NCBI GenBank assembly: GCA_019916065.1
Contig: CM034233.1
Coordinates: 25,617,936-25,681,935, forward strand
Source: Vitellaria paradoxa
Taxonomy: Eukaryota; Streptophyta; Magnoliopsida; Ericales; Sapotaceae
Direction of reading: 5' to 3'
Length of the DNA: 64,000 nucleotides
The notes beneath the pieces were generated by a model. That model saw nothing but the letters and a program-made list of their open reading frames with translations, did no database searches and was not told the origin of the DNA. Both the position numbers and the translations under genes were made by a program. Shown piece after piece: positions 58,507-64,000 of this stretch; the first letter of the stretch is position 1, and every line of letters starts with the position of its first letter.

Positions 58507-58886
58507 GGTGGAGCTAGTAGTAGGCTAGGGGTAAATGCCCACCGTGAAAAAAAAATTTATTATTATTATTATTTTTTTCTCCCTATTGATATTGTCTCAG
58601 TGCTCAATTGTGCCTACCCAAGAAAAGAAAATTGAACCCATTACCCATTGTGCCCACCCAATAAAAGAAAAAAAAAATTTAGCCAATACCAATTGTGTCC
58701 ACCCAATGAAAAGAAAAAAGGAAAAAAAAAATTAGCCCAATATACACCAATCCAAATATACTCAGCCCACCCAATACAACTAAAAGATAACGCCACTTTG
58801 ACCCTTCTCCTCCTCCTCTCTATCTCTCTCATTTATGTGTGTTACTATTAATGCCCACCCGCATACGAATTTCTGGCTCCTGCAAT
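58507..58886 (+). repeat. Dispersed repeat (hAT-like end structure) in the gene 2 leader intron, copy B
   Basis: Starts GGTGGAGCTAGTAG and ends TTCTGGCTCCTGCA, a loose inverted pair. The interior repeats GTGCCTACCCAAGAAAAGAAA, GTGCCCACCCAATAAAAG and GTGTCCACCCAATGAAAAG, then CCACTTTGACCCTTCTCC, in the same order as the copy at 35819-36184. Confidence 0.62.
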
Positions 58887-60407
58887 TGTGGGCAAAAAGG
58901 ATGAAATTTCCAACCATCCCATATTTTAAGTGGCTACTTGTTGGACAAAGATGAAATAGGGATCTTGTCTTTGACTAATTTCATTAATGGATGGAGAATT
59001 CGGTGGAAGAAACATGGGAGAAAGAGGAATATCAATTATTCTCAATAAATGCCATAAATAAAACAAGATTAAATTACCGAATGACCGAATAAAATCTACA
59101 TATAGGAATTTAAAATTTTCAAATATAACAACATCTCCTAAAAGTTTAAGCTATTAGGGAGGAGGCAGCTTTATTATTTATATAGACTCATTTTCTCTCA
59201 ACACTCATTTGAACCTGTATTTACATCAACACTCTCAAATGATCATATACACAACATATGTTGCTAGAAATAGTGTAATTATTCCTAAAATCTATACGTC
59301 TAGGTTCACTATATTGTCAATTATTCACAATTTTATGGAATAACCAAACCTCTTGGAATTGTATTTTGAAGTATAGGGTGTATTCCTGTTGCTATTTCGC
59401 ATACCAAATTGGTCATTATTTTATGTTACTTCAATTAAGATGCAAATTGTATTATTCTTTGTTTATACTCCACAATATGCTCTTGTTTAATAAGTTTTAA
59501 GCTTTTGTTAGATTAGTTGTTACTATGGGTTAGTCCATTTTCTTTGGCTTTTGATCTGTTAAAGTGTAAGGATTGGTAGCTTGACTCAATTGAGAGCCCC
59601 TTACCCATGTTTAAGATACATTTGTTGGGCCACACTTGGTTAGCTTGTAGGTGGAAATGCAGTCAGTTGAATTTCTATTTTTGTTATCAGTGGTGTCAGA
59701 ATTCTCTCACTGACTGTCTTGCTACCATAAGAGACTTATTGCAGACGTTGCAGGTGGCCAAAGAAACCAAGTCATAGCCTGATTTGGATGAGTTGAAATC
59801 GAAATTGCAATTCATTCACGGCATACCAATAATTCTTATTGCTTCTTCTTTTACATTGATTCTACTATGTGAAGCCAATTGAGAAAAAGCTGTTAAATCA
59901 AACTATTACATACTTTGGGATAATTCATCCCAAAAAGTTAGATGTTAGAGGTGGAACCCAAGCATATGAACTACCACAATAGCATCTCATACTACCGATA
60001 TGGGACACGTGCATTCCATACTACATACACTTATGGACCATAACATTCCAGAACACTTCGCAGTCTTGCACCAAAGCAGGCATGTTTTACACTAATTTTT
60101 GCCAGTCTCGGGCGAGCACTGCAATGACAATATCACCCCCTGCGTTGTAGCGGATAAGTGACATGGTGTAAGCTATGATATCATTTGTTACGTAGAGAAC
60201 TCACTCCAAAAAGCTAGTTGGTAAAGGGAGGGAACATACATCCCATGGTACATATGTCCATGGACTGTAATGCTAAAATTTACATAATGCTTCAATTGCA
60301 TTTGTGCAATTCTGTTTAATAATTAGTGCACAAAACGTTGTATAGTTTACATGTTCTTCGTACGTGTAGCAGAGATGCTGATATATATTTTTTTCCCATC
60401 ATTTTAT

Positions 60408-60745
60408 TTTATAGTTATATTTTTGTACAATTCCGTGTATATTCACGGAACAAGGTTGTTTTTGAATCATTTTACATGGTGTCTTGCCCCATCATTGTAT
60501 TAGTTGTTTTCATTCAGGTTTTCCAATGTCATTTCTGCCAACTAACCTTCTGTTTTGCCTTTATCCGAGACTTTGCATAGGCTCTGCATATTGGGCTGCC
60601 TTTTTAGTTATATTTTTGTATAATTTGGTATACATTTATGGAACACATTTGTGCTTGAATCATATTACACGATGTCTTGCCCTACTCTCTGCCAATCATT
60701 GTTATTAGCTGTTTTGCTTCAGGTTTTCCAATGTTATTTCTGCCA
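60408..60745 (+). repeat. Tandem duplication of about 200 bp next to the gene 2 acceptor
   Basis: TAGTTATATTTTTGTA starts both copies (60412 and 60605). Both share GGTGTCTTGCCC/GATGTCTTGCCC and end CAGGTTTTCCAATGT.ATTTCTGCCAA (60516 and 60721). Each copy carries a CAG that could act as an acceptor. Confidence 0.72.
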
Positions 60746-60784
60746 AGTGCCAACTAACATTCTGCTTGGCTTTAGTTGGTGAAA

Positions 60785-61864
60785 ATGCCAGAGATTCAAT
60801 TAGGTGCTCACACTATAAGATCCCATGGAGCTCAAGTGGCAAGGATACATATGCATGATTGGATAATTCTTTTGCTTCTCGTGGTGATAGAAGTCATTTT
60901 GAATCTTATAGAACCATTTTATCGTTTTGTGGGAGAGAACATGTTGACTGACCTTAAATACCCACTACAAGACAATACTGTCCCCTTGTGGGCTGTTCCG
61001 GTATGTATACTTTTGTGCTAAATAAAAATAGACTCTTTTCTTTTGGTTGGGTTAGAAAAAGAGAAGAAAATGAATAGATTTTTGACAAAAATGTTTGTTT
61101 TTTCTTTTTAATTTGGTAAATGATAAAAATGAATACATTTAATTAATTTTGTTTTTATTCTATTTTTTCCTTTCCCTTAACAAATCCATAATCCAAAAAC
61201 AGCATTAGAGACGTTAGGCATGGAAAACATTGGGTTGTTACTGCATGATTTATTATTTTATGTAAAACTGAATAATTGTGCTGTTTTCTTCCTTTCCTGT
61301 GACAGTTGATTGCTATATTGTTGCCTCTTGTAATCATTCTTGTCTACTACATCATTAGAAGGGATGTTTATGATTTCCATCAAGCCATATTGGGTAGAGT
61401 TCTTCTCTTGGAGTATTTTTGTTATGTGGGTCTTAGGTATGTGATGATTTCGTATTGCAATGACGTGTGATTTGCATGCATGTTCAGGCCTTTTGTTTTC
61501 TGTATTTATAACTGGAGTTATAACTGATGCAATAAAAGATGCTGTTGGCCGTCCTCGTCCTGATTTCTTCTGGCGTTGCTTCCCTGATGGCAAGGGGGTG
61601 AGAGCTCATCAAGCGATTAGTTTCCTTCTGATCTTCTGTTCATGTACTTTTGTATGATTAGGTCTTACATCCTAGATTAGTTAGCTTGTAAAGTTGTTCT
61701 GTTAACTTAGTTTTATGTAATTAGCTCTTATCTTGTAGGTTAGTTAATACTATGGGTGCGGTATGTTTAGGTATTTGATCCTGTTACCAAGAATGTTATG
61801 TGTACTGGACAGAAAAGTGTTATCAAGGAAGGACACAAAAGTTTCCCAAGCGGGCATACATCAT
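60785..61864 (+). CDS. LPP: Lipid phosphate phosphatase (PAP2 family), gene 2, 5' part; continues past the window
   Basis: Predicted coding exons: 60785-61000, 61306-61393, 61488-61597, 61771-61864, then a donor (TCAT|GTAAGC), giving 169 full residues plus a split codon. The start [15 protein letters not shown] is the usual N terminus of plant lipid phosphate phosphatases. PAP2 motif 1 is K118-X6-R125-P126 (KDAVGRPRP) and motif 2 PSGH at 164-167. Motif 3 should lie in the next exon, which was not found before 64000. Exons 2 and 3 have the same lengths (88 and 110) as in gene 1, and exon 4 is one codon longer (94 versus 91). The loop before motif 2 reads [13 protein letters not shown], unlike gene 1 ([12 protein letters not shown]). 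A short hydrophobic segment at about 27-42 and others at 73-90 and 103-113 fit a multipass membrane enzyme. All four donors are GT. Confidence 0.92.
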
Positions 61865-62328
61865 GTAAGCAGCAAAATAACATTACACAAATTGGATATT
61901 GGATATATAGCTTGTTTCTGATTTTGCAATAATGTTCTTTTATGAATTTACTTCCTTTACATGTACATCCTTTTCTTCATTGCGTGTGCAGCCTTTAGCT
62001 TAGATATAAATATTTTCCTCAAAAATTACCTTGTCTTACTGAATTGATGCATACATCTTGTTTACACAATGAGGGCAACCCAGTGCATGTGGCTCCTGCA
62101 TTGCGGGTCAGGAGAGAGTCAAATGTATGCAACTTTACTTCTACTTGTAGAAAGGTTGTTTTCCGGGTTTGGATTAGTGACCTTTGTTTGGCATGGAACA
62201 ATCTTGTTTCCAGTATCAAGATCTTAATTCATATGTTTCCATTTCTACATTGTTTTTTGACATCATAACATAATAGAAGAACCTAGTGTATTATTTATTC
62301 TAAGTGCTGTTTAGTGAGACATTAGAAT

Positions 62329-62704
62329 CTAAGACTATGTTTGCTTATGGGAAATGAGGTGGGGGGATTGGATTACCAATCTGTGGGACCCACCTCATCC
62401 TTTGTTTGGTAAAGAAAGTGGACTCTAAATATGGAGTCCAGTTTGGATTGCCCCATGGGGGTGTGATATTGTATATCTCTCATAGTCAAATTACCTTCCC
62501 GCCAAGATCTAAAGGTCAAAATTGTTTTTTGTCATATCGCCTGTCAAATCACATCTCTTAACCCACTTTATGTCCCACCAACCAAACACCAAAGAAATAA
62601 TTCCATATCAAAAAACAATCCCATATTATACCCAATCTCAGATATTGTCCCATAGTATTACTTATTCCCTATCATCCAATTCTCCCAATCAAACGTAAGC
62701 TTAG
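62329..62704. mobile_element. MITE in the fourth coding intron of gene 2
   Basis: The ends CTAAGACTATGTTTG and (reverse complement) CTAAGCTTACGTTTG match at 11 of 15 positions, and homology extends inward through GGGA.AAT.GG.TGA. No target duplication is clear. Confidence 0.58.
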
Positions 62705-63397
62705 GATTTTTCATTATGCAAGGCTAAAATAAAATATATGGAATGATGTTTGAGCAAAATTAGAATTAGGAATAAAGATATTGTGAAACTCGTTAGCTAA
62801 GAGATTCCTAAATGTAGCTATCATGCAAATGTTGATCTTGGATTAGTCATTGTGGAGTATCTTGCCAATAACTTAAAATGGTTTCGAGGAAATGGAAAAA
62901 ACAAATTCTTCTCGGAGTACTATGCCATCATATGGGTCTCGTTAAATTGAAGGGGAAATTTTTTAGGTTGGTTACAAGACCAAACTATGGAATATGGTGC
63001 ATAATTTTGATACAAAGAATATTTAAAAAAAAAAAAATTGCTGCAAAGTAACAACGCATCAAAAACTGAAAGTAAAATAACGATGTGAGGATGGAAGAGT
63101 GGTGTTCCTGGAATGGATAGAATAAAAACAATTAAAGATAGGAAACTGATTTGTAACTTGGTCATGTCTAATTGACATGTATTGGTAAAAAGGAGTGATT
63201 TGATCTGACCTAAGCGATGTAGGATTTAATATTGAAAGAAGAAGAAAGAATTAAAGAAGAAGAAGAAGAGGAGGAGAAGAAGAGGAGCCATAGAGGAAGA
63301 AGCAATCAAAATAATGTTCATTCAATAATGATCCTGTTAACCCTAATTAGGGTTTAAATAATAAATTTTTAAAATCCATGGGCTAAAACACAAAAGG

Positions 63398-63509
63398 CCC
63401 CTAATAAAATAAACTCAATACTAATAAAGTTCAAAACAAATTGGTCCAAATAACCTCTAGTAAAATAAACTCAATATTAATAAAGCCCAAAACAAATGGG
63501 TCCAAATAA
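63398..63509 (+). repeat. Tandem duplication, 56-bp unit, two copies
   Basis: CCCCTAATAAAATAAACTCA (63398) and CCTCTAGTAAAATAAACTCA (63454) begin two units sharing AATAAAG.YCAAAACAAA and GGTCCAAATAA. Confidence 0.82.
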
Positions 63510-64000
63510 TAAATAAAATAATAATAAAAAGAAATAAATCTGCAGACTGATGTCCTCATCACTAAGAGTGTTAAGAGGAAGGCTGTTGTGAATTTTTTAA
63601 CCTAACCCTATGCAGTTATGGTGAAACTGGGCAATGGCAAAGAGAACAGAGCAGTGACAATAAAGAACACAGATTTATGTGATTTATCAATGTGCCTACA
63701 TCCATGCATACAGTAGATCTGAATATAAATCAAGAACTCCCAAGATGGAGTTAGGTTTACACTTTACGAGAATAAGATTTCTTTCTTCTAAAGCACAGGC
63801 ATACATGTTCCTTTACGTACTGGGAACCAGGATTACAAAAAAGATAGAAAAAATAGCCAAAACCCAAAGACCACGCTGCTAGGACTTTGACCTTCTGGAC
63901 CTTACTGTGCCGGTCTAAAAGATTTGCAACCGATAATCTTTATAGCAGACTGTTTGAACCTTCAAGCCTTCTGTTTTGTTAGCCAACACTCACTTCACTT

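Larger units (their letters stand above)
55400..60775 (+). other. Long leader intron of gene 2
   Basis: This intron contains a 54-bp tandem repeat (57755-57890), a GC-rich patch (57891-58130), a C18 homopolymer with a dispersed repeat (58481-58886), and a duplicated segment next to the acceptor (60408-60745). No additional coding exon was recognised. Confidence 0.55.
61865..64000 (+). other. Intron of gene 2 running off the window, with repeats
   Basis: No exon starting with the expected W-S-F-A-G-L-type coding sequence is present. A MITE (62329-62704), a purine-rich GAAGAA stretch (63237-63300) and a 56-bp tandem duplication lie here. A copy of the next exon beyond 64000 is expected if the gene is intact. 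Confidence 0.6.

Noticed and set aside
60776..60784. Start of gene 2 at the TTG codon giving MVKMPEI
   Set aside because: TTG is directly at the predicted acceptor. The ATG at 60785 gives the family's usual N terminus.
63339..63354. Palindrome AACCCTAATTAGGGTT as a telomere-repeat or telo-box signal
   Set aside because: It is a single short occurrence inside an intron with no promoter context and no tandem telomere array.
1..64000. CRISPR array, prophage or bacterial-type operons
   Set aside because: Split genes with spliceosomal introns and plant-type retroelements show nuclear plant DNA; none of the tandem repeats has a repeat-spacer structure.

Overview
This window is nuclear DNA from a flowering plant, most likely a eudicot. 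It is very AT-rich, has GT-AG introns in split genes, and is crowded with plant-type transposable elements. I recognise only two host genes. They are plus-strand tandem paralogues of the plant lipid phosphate phosphatase (phosphatidic acid phosphatase, PAP2) family. Gene 1 is complete, with coding exons between 30356 and 36573. It has eight coding exons, 336 residues and all three PAP2 active-site motifs, and one of its introns uses a GC-AG junction. Gene 2 starts with a leader exon near 55.2 kb, has a 5.4 kb leader intron and its ATG at 60785, and runs off the right edge after four coding exons. The proteins would be multipass membrane enzymes that dephosphorylate phosphatidic acid and related lipids.

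Left part (1-12 kb): a 1.02 kb hAT-type element lies at 856-1875. A decayed Ty3/gypsy retrotransposon then runs from about 2.2 to 10 kb, with both LTR starts, a tRNA-Met primer site, an integrase C-terminal remnant and a polypurine tract. A CACTA element is nested in its integrase region. Its right LTR runs into an array of about 179-bp tandem repeats (10152-11268). Centre-left (12-29.7 kb): AT-rich spacer with several MITEs and a 1.1 kb PIF/Harbinger-type element. A minus-strand Ty1/copia polyprotein relic (about 19.95-25.4 kb) is split by a solo LTR of the same gypsy family. A solo copia LTR follows, then a Mutator-like element with long inverted repeats just upstream of gene 1.

Between the two genes (36.6-55 kb): MITEs of a GTTTGG-ended family, a two-copy AT-rich repeat, a complete 3.86 kb CACTA element (44333-48192, target duplication AAT) carrying a nested Harbinger-type fragment and a tRNA-like pol III box pair, a plus-strand copia gag/protease relic with its LTR, and short tandem duplications. 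Right part (55-64 kb): gene 2 with its long repeat-bearing leader intron.

I found no RNA gene, CRISPR array or clearly new gene system. The more unusual points are the GC-AG intron, the N-terminal extension spliced onto gene 1, the leader ORF of gene 2, the LTR family with hypervariable minisatellite segments, and the nesting relationships that order the insertions. All coordinates come from reading the sequence by eye. Splice sites are predictions supported by reading frame and by agreement between the two paralogues.
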